A stretch of 64,000 bases of DNA from positions 62,001 through 126,000 of the forward strand of contig CAVOKW010000018.1 in assembly GCA_963696585.1 (NCBI GenBank), in the 5' to 3' direction. The DNA comes from Parvibaculum sp963696585. GTDB lineage: Bacteria > Pseudomonadota > Alphaproteobacteria > Parvibaculales > Parvibaculaceae. Positions within the stretch are counted from its first letter, which is position 1, and every line of letters starts with the position of its first letter. The notes beneath the pieces were generated by a model that was given only the letters and a program-made list of their open reading frames with translations, was not told the DNA's origin and did no database searches. Shown here piece after piece: positions 15,996 through 24,333 of the stretch. A program made the translations under genes and the position numbers.

Positions 15996-17402
15996 TCAGG
16001 CGACGAGAGCGCGGGCGCGCTCGCGGATATATTTGGCCAAGGCGGTGGCATCGTTTGGCAAATGGGCAAAACGCTCTTCACGCGTGAAGAGATCGGCCAT
16101 GCGTGGCGGCAGAGAGGGATGCACGCCCGTTGCCGCTTCGACGGCGGCCGGGAACTTGGCGGGATGGGCCGTGGCCAGCGTGACCATGGGCGTTTGCTCG
16201 TCGCCCCGCTCGGCGGCGGCGGCGACAAGGCCGACGGCTGTGTGCGGGTCGACAAGTTCGCCCGTTGTTTCAAGCATCCGCGCCATCATGGCGGAAGTTG
16301 CCGCCTCATCCGCGCGGTGAGCGCCAAATTGGGCGCGCATGATGTCGAGGCGATGGGCGTCGATTTCAAAGCCGCCAGATTGCGAGAGCGATCCCATGAG
16401 GCCGCGCACCGCCTCGCCATCGCGTCCATAGGCATCGTAGAGCAGGCGCTCGAAATTGGACGAGACCTGAATATCCATGCTCGGGCTGATGGTCTGATAG
16501 ACCTGACCGACCTCATAGCGACCTGTCGCCAGCGTGCGGGCGAGAATATCGTTCACATTGGTGGCCACGAGCAGGCGTGAAATCGGCAGGCCCATGCGCC
16601 CGGCGACATAGCCCGCAAAAATATCGCCGAAATTGCCTGTCGGCACGGCGAAGGCGACGGGGCGATCAGGTCCGCCCAGGGCCAATGCCGAGGTGAAGAA
16701 ATAAACGATCTGGGCCATGACGCGGCCCCAGTTGATTGAATTGACGCCAGCCAGCGCCACTTCATCGCGGAAGGCGTGATTGTTGAAAAGCGCTTTGACC
16801 AGCGCCTGACAATCATCAAACGAGCCTTCAATGGCGATGTTGTGGACATTGGCGTCGAGCACGGTCGTCATCTGGCGGCGCTGCACCTCCGAGACGCGGC
16901 CAGAGGGATGCAGAATGAAAATGTCGCTCGTGTCGCGGCCGCGGAAAGCCTCGATTGCGGCCGAACCGGTGTCGCCCGATGTCGCGCCAACGATTGTCAC
17001 GCGGCGGCCCCGCGCGGCGAGCACATGGTCAAACAGACGGGCGAGGATTTGCATCGCCACATCCTTGAAGGCGAGCGTTGGCCCGTGGAACAATTCGAGC
17101 AGCCAGTCATTGGGTCCGATCTGGACCAAAGGCGCGACGGAGCGATGGCCGAAGCTCGCATAGGCTTGCGCGATCATCGCGCGAAGATCATCGCGCGCAA
17201 TCGCCTCACCGATAAAGGGCGTCATGACGGCGAGGGCGATGTCCTCATAGCTCTGGCCGGACAAGGCGCGGATCTGGCGTTCGGTGAAATGGGGCCATGT
17301 CACAGGCACATAAAGCCCGCCATCGCGCGCAAGGCCTGCGAGCAATACATCCTCAAACCCAAGCTCCGGGGACTGCCCCCGCGTGCTGACGTATTTCACC
17401 AT
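15996..17402 (-). CDS. thrC: Threonine synthase
   Basis: PLP enzyme converting O-phosphohomoserine to threonine. At 468 aa it is the longer class II (yeast/proteobacterial) type. The PLP lysine is K113 in HGPTLAFKDVAMQ, the phosphate-binding region is TIVGATSGDTGSAAIEAF, and the N-terminal STRG and ARDGGLYVP motifs are present. It stands upstream of the M16 protease gene and downstream of the oxidase operon and SURF1 gene, with about 110 nt before SURF1. Together with thrB at 6608 it supplies the last two steps of threonine synthesis. Confidence 0.96.
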   Translation of the reverse strand: MVKYVSTRGQSPELGFEDVLLAGLARDGGLYVPVTWPHFTERQIRALSGQSYEDIALAVMTPFIGEAIARDDLRAMIAQAYASFGHRSVAPLVQIGPNDWLLELFHGPTLAFKDVAMQILARLFDHVLAARGRRVTIVGATSGDTGSAAIEAFRGRDTSDIFILHPSGRVSEVQRRQMTTVLDANVHNIAIEGSFDDCQALVKALFNNHAFRDEVALAGVNSINWGRVMAQIVYFFTSALALGGPDRPVAFAVPTGNFGDIFAGYVAGRMGLPISRLLVATNVNDILARTLATGRYEVGQVYQTISPSMDIQVSSNFERLLYDAYGRDGEAVRGLMGSLSQSGGFEIDAHRLDIMRAQFGAHRADEAATSAMMARMLETTGELVDPHTAVGLVAAAAERGDEQTPMVTLATAHPAKFPAAVEAATGVHPSLPPRMADLFTREERFAHLPNDATALAKYIRERARALVA

Positions 17403-17512
17403 AATCTCCGATTGGCGCCTGTCCCTTGAAGCGGCGGGAACGGACTTGGGGCTAAACTAGCTGCCCCGGCGGGTTGAGGCAAATGAGCCCGTTAAAGGCT
17501 GATATTCCCGGC

Positions 17513-18250
17513 TCATTCGGCGCGAAACCGGCCATTTGAGCGGTGATAGACGACATAGATGATGATCAGGATCGCGGCAAAGGAAAACCAGGTCAGCGCA
17601 TATTGAAGATGCGAGTTGGTGAGTTCGACATGCGCGGCACCGGGTCGCGGCAGGGCTTTGGGGTCGGCACCGGCTTGCGGCTGCGCTTCGAGCAGGAAAG
17701 GCGCGACAGGATCAAGCCCGATGGAAGCGGCCATGCGCGCGGGATCGCGGACATACCAGATGTTATGGGCGGGATCATTTTCGCCATCAAAGACACCGCG
17801 ACGGCCCGGTCGGCGGGCGACGCCTGTGACCGTCACTTCACCCTCGATCTGGCTTGCGGGACGTGTGCCCGCTTCCTTCCTGTCTTGCGGGACAAAGCCG
17901 CGATCTACGATCACCGCACCGCCACCATCGAGCAGCAGGGGCACGAGCAGGGAATAGCCCGCCTGCCCCTGATCGTCCTGCGTGAAATAATGGAACTCAT
18001 GGGCGTTATCGAAATGACCCGTGGCGCTCATATGGCGATAGTCGAGGCTTTCGGGATCGAGCGAAGTCCAGTCGGCAACGGGCGGCATGGCGGCGGCGGG
18101 GGCGGCCAGACGCGCTTCCATGGTGGCGATGAGGCCGAGCTTCCAGTCAAGGCGATGCAACTGCCAGACGCCCAGCCCGATCAGCACGGGCAGCATGATG
18201 AGCGTGAGGATGGTGGGCCAGAGCAGCGGCCTGAAGGCAAGACGCGCCAT
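17513..18250 (-). CDS. SURF1 family cytochrome oxidase assembly protein
   Basis: A 245-aa inner-membrane protein. It has an N-terminal transmembrane helix (about 8-28), a periplasmic domain and a C-terminal helix (about 213-233), the standard SURF1 topology. Characteristic pieces are LGVWQLHRLDWK, VDRGFVPQDRK and NSHLQYALTWFSFA. SURF1 helps insert heme a into subunit I. The ATG at 18250 overlaps the DUF983 stop (TGATG); a longer in-frame extension to 18649 would run antisense-free through DUF983 in another frame and is rejected. It is the last gene of the oxidase group. Confidence 0.92.
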   Translation of the reverse strand: MARLAFRPLLWPTILTLIMLPVLIGLGVWQLHRLDWKLGLIATMEARLAAPAAAMPPVADWTSLDPESLDYRHMSATGHFDNAHEFHYFTQDDQGQAGYSLLVPLLLDGGGAVIVDRGFVPQDRKEAGTRPASQIEGEVTVTGVARRPGRRGVFDGENDPAHNIWYVRDPARMAASIGLDPVAPFLLEAQPQAGADPKALPRPGAAHVELTNSHLQYALTWFSFAAILIIIYVVYHRSNGRFRAE

Positions 18251-18633
18251 CAGCGTTTGTCGCCGTCGATCTGGCCAAGGCGGGCCTTGTGCTTGAACTG
18301 CTCGGCGATGAGCCACGCCTTGAGCGGGCGCAGCAGGCCAAGCGGCAGGGCGATGGTCATGGGCAGCCAGAGCGCCGCGTGAACCCAATAGGGCGGCTGA
18401 TATTTCACCTCGACAATCAAGGCGAGCGCGACAATGACAAAGCCCGCAATCAGCATGACGAAGACGGCCGGGCCATCGCCCGCGTCGGCGAAGTCGAAAG
18501 TCTGACCGCATTTGTCGCAAGCCGGGGCGAGCGTGATGAAACCCTTGAAGAGATGGCCCTGACCGCAACGCGGACAGCGGGCGCGAAGCCCCACGCTCAG
18601 CGTCGATTGGGGCGGATAGATGTTTTCGCTCAT
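18250..18633 (-). CDS. DUF983 family zinc-ribbon membrane protein
   Basis: A 127-aa protein with four cysteines arranged as CPRCGQGHLF (near residue 20) and CDKCG (near 39), probably a zinc ribbon. Two transmembrane segments follow (about 58-76 and 85-103). DUF983 genes are regular neighbours of cytochrome oxidase subunit III genes in alphaproteobacteria, but the function is not established. It starts about 120 nt after ctaE and overlaps the SURF1 start by 1 nt, so it is most likely an assembly-related member of this operon. Confidence 0.88.
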   Translation of the reverse strand: MSENIYPPQSTLSVGLRARCPRCGQGHLFKGFITLAPACDKCGQTFDFADAGDGPAVFVMLIAGFVIVALALIVEVKYQPPYWVHAALWLPMTIALPLGLLRPLKAWLIAEQFKHKARLGQIDGDKR

Positions 18634-18751
18634 GGGCGGCGTCCTTCAAGGTTGCCCGTCAAAAGGGCCGGAACGGAAAAGGCGGACCCGCTGTTGCAGG
18701 CCCGCCCCCCTTATTCGATGGCTGTTGAAACAGCCCGCTCAATTCGCCCAC

Positions 18752-19591
18752 TCAGGCAGCGTGGAGAACCGCGCCGTGCGAGCCCCAGATGTAAATGCTG
18801 GCAAAGAGGAAAAGCCAGACCACGTCCACGAAGTGCCAGTACCAGGCGGCCGCTTCAAAGCCGAAATGGGCTTTGGGGGTGAAGTCGCCCTTGGCGGCGC
18901 GAATGAGGCAGACGATCAGGAAGATCGTGCCGACGATGACATGGAAACCATGGAAGCCGGTCGCCATGAAGAAGGTCGCGCCATAGATGTTGCCGGCGAA
19001 GGAGAAGGCGGCATGCTGATATTCATAGGCCTGCAACAGCGAGAAGATGAGGCCCAGAACCACCGTGACGACGAGGCCCTGCACGAGACCGCGGCGATCG
19101 CCTTCGATGAGCGCGTGATGCGCCCAGGTGACGGTTGTGCCGGAGGTGAGCAGGATCAGCGTGTTGATGAGCGGAATGTGCCAGGGATCGAAAACCTCGA
19201 CGCCCTGGGGTGGCCAATGACCGCCGGTGAAGGCCGTGCGCGCGGCCTGGATGGGCTCATTGGTGAACAGGCTTGCATCGAAGAAGGCCCAGAACCAGGC
19301 AACGAAGAACATCACTTCGGAGGCGATGAACAGGATCATGCCATAGCGCAGGTGAAGCTGAACGACCGGCGTGTGGTCGCCCCGCGCGCCCTCGCGGATG
19401 ACATCGCGCCACCAGCCAAACATCGTATAGAGCACGATGGCCAGGCCGAGATAGAGCACCCATGGCTCTGAACCATGGAACCAGTTGACCGCACCAATGG
19501 CGAGGATGAAGGCGCCGACAGCGCCCACAAACGGCCATGGGCTCGGATCTACCAGGTGATAATCGTGATTTTTGGCGTGAGCGTCAGCCAT
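18752..19591 (-). CDS. ctaE: Cytochrome c oxidase subunit III
   Basis: A core membrane subunit of the aa3-type oxidase (279 aa). It begins with HDYHLVDPSPWPFVGA and has seven predicted helices. The conserved segments LRYGMILFIASEVMFFVAWFW, TTVTWAHHALIEGDR, TGFHGFHVIVGTIFL and AAWYWHFVDVVWLFLF are all present. It lies directly after the CoxF-like gene with a gap of about 98 nt; in related genomes ctaG usually occupies that place. Confidence 0.96.
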   Translation of the reverse strand: MADAHAKNHDYHLVDPSPWPFVGAVGAFILAIGAVNWFHGSEPWVLYLGLAIVLYTMFGWWRDVIREGARGDHTPVVQLHLRYGMILFIASEVMFFVAWFWAFFDASLFTNEPIQAARTAFTGGHWPPQGVEVFDPWHIPLINTLILLTSGTTVTWAHHALIEGDRRGLVQGLVVTVVLGLIFSLLQAYEYQHAAFSFAGNIYGATFFMATGFHGFHVIVGTIFLIVCLIRAAKGDFTPKAHFGFEAAAWYWHFVDVVWLFLFASIYIWGSHGAVLHAA

Positions 19592-19689
19592 GTCCCCTCA
19601 TCTCCAGTTCGCAGATTGTCCGGCTGCTAATCAACACCGGAAATCATACCCAAATTCGCGTCGTTTCGTCCAAGGCAATGACAAAGGGC

Positions 19690-19869
19690 CTAGAAGGGCC
19701 GATTGGCGACATTGCCTCCCAGTTTCGCAATCGTCACAACAAAGAACAGCAGCACAAAACCGCCCAGAATCCAGGCCAGCGCCAGATTACGCTGCCGACG
19801 GCGCTTGAGCTGCTCGTCGGCCCATTGCGGGGCGGGGATTTGATGGCGTGTGGCTTCGTCGCGTTCCAT
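19690..19869 (-). CDS. Small CoxF-like membrane protein of the oxidase operon
   Basis: A 59-aa protein with a charged N-terminus (MERDEATRHQIPAPQWADEQ) and a single transmembrane helix near 29-48. It matches in size, topology and position the small CoxF-type protein found between ctaB and ctaG in alphaproteobacteria; its role is unclear. I chose the ATG at 19869 because GAAGGG lies seven bases upstream. A GTG at 19884 that overlaps the ctaB stop would add five residues. The ctaG gene expected next is missing. Confidence 0.7.
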   Translation of the reverse strand: MERDEATRHQIPAPQWADEQLKRRRQRNLALAWILGGFVLLFFVVTIAKLGGNVANRPF

Positions 19870-19880
19870 GATGATGCCCT

Positions 19881-20846
19881 TCACAGACCGATCAGGCCAA
19901 GATTGACCGGGTAGAAGAGCGCAAAGGCCTTTTCGACGAAGAGCGCGCCGAAGACCAGAAAGAGATAGCCGATGGAATAAAAGAAGACGCGCATGGCGGC
20001 TTTATCCTGCGCCGGTCCCGATTGCGTCAACGCCAGCATGGCGACCAGCACGGCAAAGCCAAGGCCGAGTGCGCTGACGCTGACGAGGTAGATCATGCCG
20101 GCAAAGCCGAGCAGCACCGGCAGAAGCGTGACGGGCAGAAGCAGCGCGGTGTAGAGCACGATCTGGCGGCGCGTGGCGGCATCGCCCGCAACGACGGGCA
20201 GCATCGGCACGCCCACAGCTTCGTAGTCGCCAGAGCGGCGCAGCGCGAGCGCCCAGAAATGCGGCGGCGTCCACATGAAGGTGATGAGGAAGAGCGAAAA
20301 GGATTCGAGCGAGATATTGCCGGTGACGGCGGCCCAGCCGATCATCGGCGGAAAGGCACCCGCCGCGCCGCCAATGACGATGTTCTGCGCTGTCGAACGC
20401 TTGAGCCACATCGTGTAGATGACGACGTAAAAGAAAATGGTGAAGGCGAGAAGGCTCGCCGCGACCCAATTGACCAGGACGCCCATGGTCATGACGGCGA
20501 AAGCGGCGAGGATCGAGCCAAAGGCGGCAGCCTCGCCCGGCGTGACGCGACCTGTGGGAATGGGACGGGAAATGGTGCGCGCCATTTTCGCGTCGATGTC
20601 GGCGTCGTACCACATGTTCAGCGCACCCGAGGCCCCCGCGCCAACGGCGATGCAGAGCAGCGCCGTGAAGGCGATGACGGGGTTGAGATGGCCGGGGGCG
20701 GCGACAATACCGACAAGCGCGGTGAAGATCACCAGCGACATGACACGGGGCTTGAGCAATTCAAAAAAGTCAGCCGTCGTGCCCATGCCGCCCATGGGGG
20801 AAGCCTGGTCGCGCAGGGCCTTATTTTGAAGCGCCGTATCCGACAT
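19881..20846 (-). CDS. ctaB: Protoheme IX farnesyltransferase (heme O synthase)
   Basis: A polytopic UbiA-superfamily prenyltransferase that farnesylates heme b to heme O, the precursor of heme a for the oxidase. The 321-aa product from ATG 20846 has about nine helices, the first Asp-rich motif NMWYDADIDAKMARTISRPIP and the second loop HFWALALRRSGDYEAVGVPMLP. A frame extension to 21104 enters the 3' part of ctaD and is rejected. It is flanked by ctaD upstream and the CoxF-like gene downstream. Confidence 0.95.
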   Translation of the reverse strand: MSDTALQNKALRDQASPMGGMGTTADFFELLKPRVMSLVIFTALVGIVAAPGHLNPVIAFTALLCIAVGAGASGALNMWYDADIDAKMARTISRPIPTGRVTPGEAAAFGSILAAFAVMTMGVLVNWVAASLLAFTIFFYVVIYTMWLKRSTAQNIVIGGAAGAFPPMIGWAAVTGNISLESFSLFLITFMWTPPHFWALALRRSGDYEAVGVPMLPVVAGDAATRRQIVLYTALLLPVTLLPVLLGFAGMIYLVSVSALGLGFAVLVAMLALTQSGPAQDKAAMRVFFYSIGYLFLVFGALFVEKAFALFYPVNLGLIGL

Positions 20847-20949
20847 GGAATTGCGAACCTGAGTAGCGGACGAATGACCCGCAAAAGACCGGGGCCGGAA
20901 AGTTTCCGGCCGGGCCAAAGCCCGACCGGATGATGTTTTGACGTTCTGC

Positions 20950-22554
20950 TTATTTGATATGCGGCAGATCGGAGAACTGGTGGAACGGCGGCGGAGAGGA
21001 CAAGGTCCATTCCAGCGTTGTGGCGCCTTCACCCCAGGGATTGCCCGCCGCGGCCTGCTTGCGCGCCAGTGACACGAAGACGCCAATAAGGAAGAACAAG
21101 ACACCGAAGGACGAAATGTAGGAGCCGATCGAGGAGATCAGGTTCCAATAGGCAAATGCATCCGGATAATCGACATAGCGGCGCGGCATGCCGGCAAGAC
21201 CGAGGAAATGCTGCGGGAAGAAGACAAGGTTCACACCCACGAATGTCGTCCAGAAATGCAGCTTGCCCCAGAACTCGCTGTACATGTAGCCGAACATCTT
21301 GGGGAACCAGTAGTACCAGCCCGCGAAGATGGCAAACACGGCGCCAAGCGAGAGCACATAGTGGAAATGAGCCACCACGTAGTAGGTGTCGTGAATGACG
21401 CGGTCCATGCCGGCATTGGCCAGCACCACGCCGGTGACGCCACCGATGGTGAAGAGGAAGATGAAACCAACGGCGAAGAGCATTGGCGTGTTGAAGGTGA
21501 TCGAGCCACCCCACATGGTCGCGATCCAGGAGAAAATCTTGATGCCCGTGGGCACCGCGATGATCATCGTGGCGGCGACGAAATAGGCCTGCGTGTTGAC
21601 CGAGAGACCGACCGTATACATGTGGTGGGCCCAGACAACGAAACCGACAACGCCGATGGCGACCATGGCATAGGCCATGCCGAGATAGCCGAAGACCGGC
21701 TTCCTGGAGAAGGTCGAGATGATCTGGCTGATGATGCCGAAGCCCGGAAGAATCAGGATGTAAACTTCGGGGTGGCCGAAGAACCAGAACAGATGCTGGA
21801 AGAGGATCGGGTCGCCGCCGCCTTCAGGCTTGAAGAAGGTGGTGCCGAAATTGCGGTCGGTGAGCAGCATGGTGATGGCGCCTGCCAGTACCGGCAGCGA
21901 AAGCAGCAGCAGGAACACTGTCACAAGGATCGACCAGACAAAGAGCGGCATCTTGTGCAGCGTCATGCCCGGTGCGCGCATGTTGAAGATGGTGGTGATG
22001 AAGTTGATGGCGCCGAGGATCGAGGAGGCACCGGCGATGTGGAGTGCGAGGATCGCGAAGTCCATGGCGGGTCCGGGCGCGCCCGTGGTCGAGAGCGGCG
22101 GATAAATCGTCCAGCCGCCGCCAGCGCCATTGCCGCCGGGAGCGCCAGGAACAAACATCGAGATCAGCAGCAGGCCGAAAGCAGGCGGCAGCAGCCAGAA
22201 GGAAATGTTGTTCATGCGCGGGAAGGCCATGTCTGGCGCGCCGATCATGAGCGGCACGAACCAGTTGCCAAAACCGCCGATCATGGCAGGCATGACCATG
22301 AAGAAAATCATGATGAGGCCATGTGCCGTCACGAACACGTTATAGAGATTGTGGTTGAGATGCAGGATGCCGCCGTCGGGATACATCAGGTTCATGCGGA
22401 TGAGCACGGAAAGTGCACCGCCGATGATGCCCGCGCAAATGGCGAAAATCAGGTACATCGTGCCGATGTCTTTGTGGTTGGTCGAGTAGACGTAACGCCG
22501 CCAGCCCGTGGGGTGATCGGCGTGGTCGGCGTGCGCACCAGCTTGGCCTGCCAT
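20950..22554 (-). CDS. ctaD: Cytochrome c oxidase subunit I (aa3 type)
   Basis: The catalytic subunit (534 aa, 12 helices) that carries heme a and the heme a3-CuB centre. Conserved ligand segments include FVTAHGLIMIFFMVMPAMIG, WFFGHPEVYILILPGFG with the His-Tyr crosslink site, the double-His region WAHHMYTVG and YYVVAHFHYVLSLGA. It follows ctaC by about 60 nt. CuB insertion normally needs Cox11/CtaG, which is absent from this operon. Confidence 0.97.
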   Translation of the reverse strand: MAGQAGAHADHADHPTGWRRYVYSTNHKDIGTMYLIFAICAGIIGGALSVLIRMNLMYPDGGILHLNHNLYNVFVTAHGLIMIFFMVMPAMIGGFGNWFVPLMIGAPDMAFPRMNNISFWLLPPAFGLLLISMFVPGAPGGNGAGGGWTIYPPLSTTGAPGPAMDFAILALHIAGASSILGAINFITTIFNMRAPGMTLHKMPLFVWSILVTVFLLLLSLPVLAGAITMLLTDRNFGTTFFKPEGGGDPILFQHLFWFFGHPEVYILILPGFGIISQIISTFSRKPVFGYLGMAYAMVAIGVVGFVVWAHHMYTVGLSVNTQAYFVAATMIIAVPTGIKIFSWIATMWGGSITFNTPMLFAVGFIFLFTIGGVTGVVLANAGMDRVIHDTYYVVAHFHYVLSLGAVFAIFAGWYYWFPKMFGYMYSEFWGKLHFWTTFVGVNLVFFPQHFLGLAGMPRRYVDYPDAFAYWNLISSIGSYISSFGVLFFLIGVFVSLARKQAAAGNPWGEGATTLEWTLSSPPPFHQFSDLPHIK

Positions 22555-22615
22555 CTGTCTTATCCTTCGTTCTGCTGTTCAGTCTTGACTGATAACTTGT
22601 ATGAGAAGCCGCGCG

Positions 22616-23476
22616 TTACTGCGCAGCAGGCGTGGCGGCAGCAAGGGCAAGATTGACCCCTGCGGCGACCGGTGCCGCATTTGCCTGCTTCTGGGATTCA
22701 ATCCAGGAAGCAAATTCTTCCTTCGTCACGACCTTGATTTCGATCGGCATGAAGGCGTGGCTCTGGCCGCAAAGTTCCGAGCACTGGCCATAATAGGTGC
22801 CGGTCTTTTCGGCACGGAACCAGGTTTCATTCAGGCGGCCGGGGATGGCGTCCACCTTGACGCCGAAGGACGGCAGGGCGAAGGAATGGATGACATCGGC
22901 ACCCGTGACGATGACGCGGACCGTTTCATCGACCGGCACGACGAGCGGATTGTCGGCGGCCAGAAGGCGCGGCTGGCCGGGCTGGAGATCAGCGGCAGCG
23001 ACCATGTTGGAGTCAAACGAGATGTCGCCATTGTCGGGATATTCATAGCCCCAATACCACTGGTAACCCGTGGCCTTGACCGTCAGATCCGCTGTCGGGA
23101 TGACGAGTTCCTTATAGAGGAGGCGGAAGGAAGGGATGGCGATGACGACAAGGATCATGACCGGGATAACCGTCCAGGCGATCTCAAGCAGCGTGTTGTG
23201 CGAGGTCGTGGAGGGAACCGGGTTTGATTTGGCGTTGAACCGCAGGATGACGATGGCGAGGAGCAGCGTCACGAAGGCCACGATGACCGTGATGATGACC
23301 ATCAGGAAGTAATGGAACGTCACGATGTCTTCCATGACCGGTGTGGCGGCCTCCTGAAGACCGATCTGACCGGCGACCGGCACGCCATCAGCCAGGGCGG
23401 CTGAGACCAGCCCGCCATCAAAATGCCCGACTGCCATAGCCACTAGAAACAGGCTGAAACCGATCAGAAACCGCAT
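22616..23476 (-). CDS. ctaC: Cytochrome c oxidase subunit II
   Basis: The 286-aa product has an N-terminal signal or hydrophobic segment, two transmembrane helices (roughly 50-75 and 95-115) and a periplasmic cupredoxin domain with the CuA site YGQCSELCGQSHAFMPI. The aromatic GYQWYWGYEYP segment for electron entry is present. The ATG at 23476 (MRFLIGFSLFLVAM) gives a normal length; the open frame to 23740 is the leader. It is the first gene of the operon, so the promoter should lie in 23477-23900. Confidence 0.95.
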   Translation of the reverse strand: MRFLIGFSLFLVAMAVGHFDGGLVSAALADGVPVAGQIGLQEAATPVMEDIVTFHYFLMVIITVIVAFVTLLLAIVILRFNAKSNPVPSTTSHNTLLEIAWTVIPVMILVVIAIPSFRLLYKELVIPTADLTVKATGYQWYWGYEYPDNGDISFDSNMVAAADLQPGQPRLLAADNPLVVPVDETVRVIVTGADVIHSFALPSFGVKVDAIPGRLNETWFRAEKTGTYYGQCSELCGQSHAFMPIEIKVVTKEEFASWIESQKQANAAPVAAGVNLALAAATPAAQ

Positions 23477-23903
23477 GCTTTTCCCCAGCTCTTCAATACG
23501 TCTCAACGGCCCGACTGATGAGACTGTCAGGCCCGTTTCCCCGCCAAAAACTTGTTCGGCGTCAGAAAACATAAACCGCGATGCACCGCAAGCCTTGTGG
23601 TGCGCCCAAATGACATGTCCGACTCGTGAAAGGAGTATAGACACGCCGTTTCGAAGGACTACAAGCTGCCCCCTCATTTGCGACGTTTTGCCACAAGAAT
23701 CAGAAGATTGGCAGGTCTTGCCTTTTCCCCTGAAAGCCATACCGCTTTAAGGGCTATTTGTGAACAGAAGAACATCGAATCCCACCCCGCAAATGGGGAA
23801 TTATATCGCTTCTCCCTTTTCCCGGCGCAAAATTGGCCTAGAGTCAGACTTGGTCGTTTGCGGAAAACGATGTTGCGTCAGTGGAACAAAAGGCGATTGG
23901 CGA
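23477..23903. promoter_or_regulatory. Divergent promoter region between ctaC and the downstream unknown gene
   Basis: No gene is supported in these 427 nt. The most obvious structure is a palindrome at 23583-23603: GCACC, a wobble pair, then CAAG/CTTG closing on GGTGC. It lies about 110 nt upstream of the ctaC ATG. It might be a regulator site for the oxidase operon or a leader hairpin. I could not pick promoter hexamers with confidence on either strand. Confidence 0.4.
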
Positions 23904-24299
23904 ATGCGCGACGAGGCCCTTATCCATTTTCATGCCGGCAAGCGGATTTCGGCCGGCCTGCTGTTGCCGCGCAATGGCGGGGCGGCCCCCGCGCTTGTCA
24001 GCGAGGCGGCGCCTTATCTTGATCCGCGCGATCCGGGCCGCTGCGTTGTCGGCTTTTGCGCCGCGCATCCGACGCTTGTTGCCGACATTACCAATGCGCC
24101 GCCTTCCGGTTGGGAAAACTGGCGCTTTGCGCAATGGGACGACTGGTTTGGCCGGATCAACGGCGTCTTTCTCGTCGATCTGATGCAGATGCGCGTCGTG
24201 CAATATCCGCTTTACAGCTGCGGGTCGCAAATCATCCGCTGCGATCTCTCGGCCATGCCCCGGCGGCTTGTTCCTGTGGCAGAATGGCTGGAATCATAA
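23904..24299 (+). CDS. Conserved hypothetical protein upstream of tldD
   Basis: A 131-aa soluble protein from the ATG at 23904 (MRDEALIHFHAGKR). It has no signal peptide or membrane segment. Features are PALVSEAAPYLDPRDPGRCVVGF, a Trp-rich stretch WENWRFAQWDDWFGRINGVF, and a C-terminal YSCGSQIIRCDLS. I do not recognise the family. It precedes tldD by 34 nt on the same strand, so the two are probably cotranscribed. The reading frame continues upstream to 23760 but without a better start. Confidence 0.6.
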   Translation: MRDEALIHFHAGKRISAGLLLPRNGGAAPALVSEAAPYLDPRDPGRCVVGFCAAHPTLVADITNAPPSGWENWRFAQWDDWFGRINGVFLVDLMQMRVVQYPLYSCGSQIIRCDLSAMPRRLVPVAEWLES

Positions 24300-24333
24300 T
24301 CCGCCCCGCCCCTCCCCTGCTGAAAGACAATTC

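Noticed and set aside
21208..22656. 482-codon plus-strand open frame opposite ctaD
   Set aside because: Extremely charged, repetitive composition with no domain; the reverse strand encodes subunit I without doubt.
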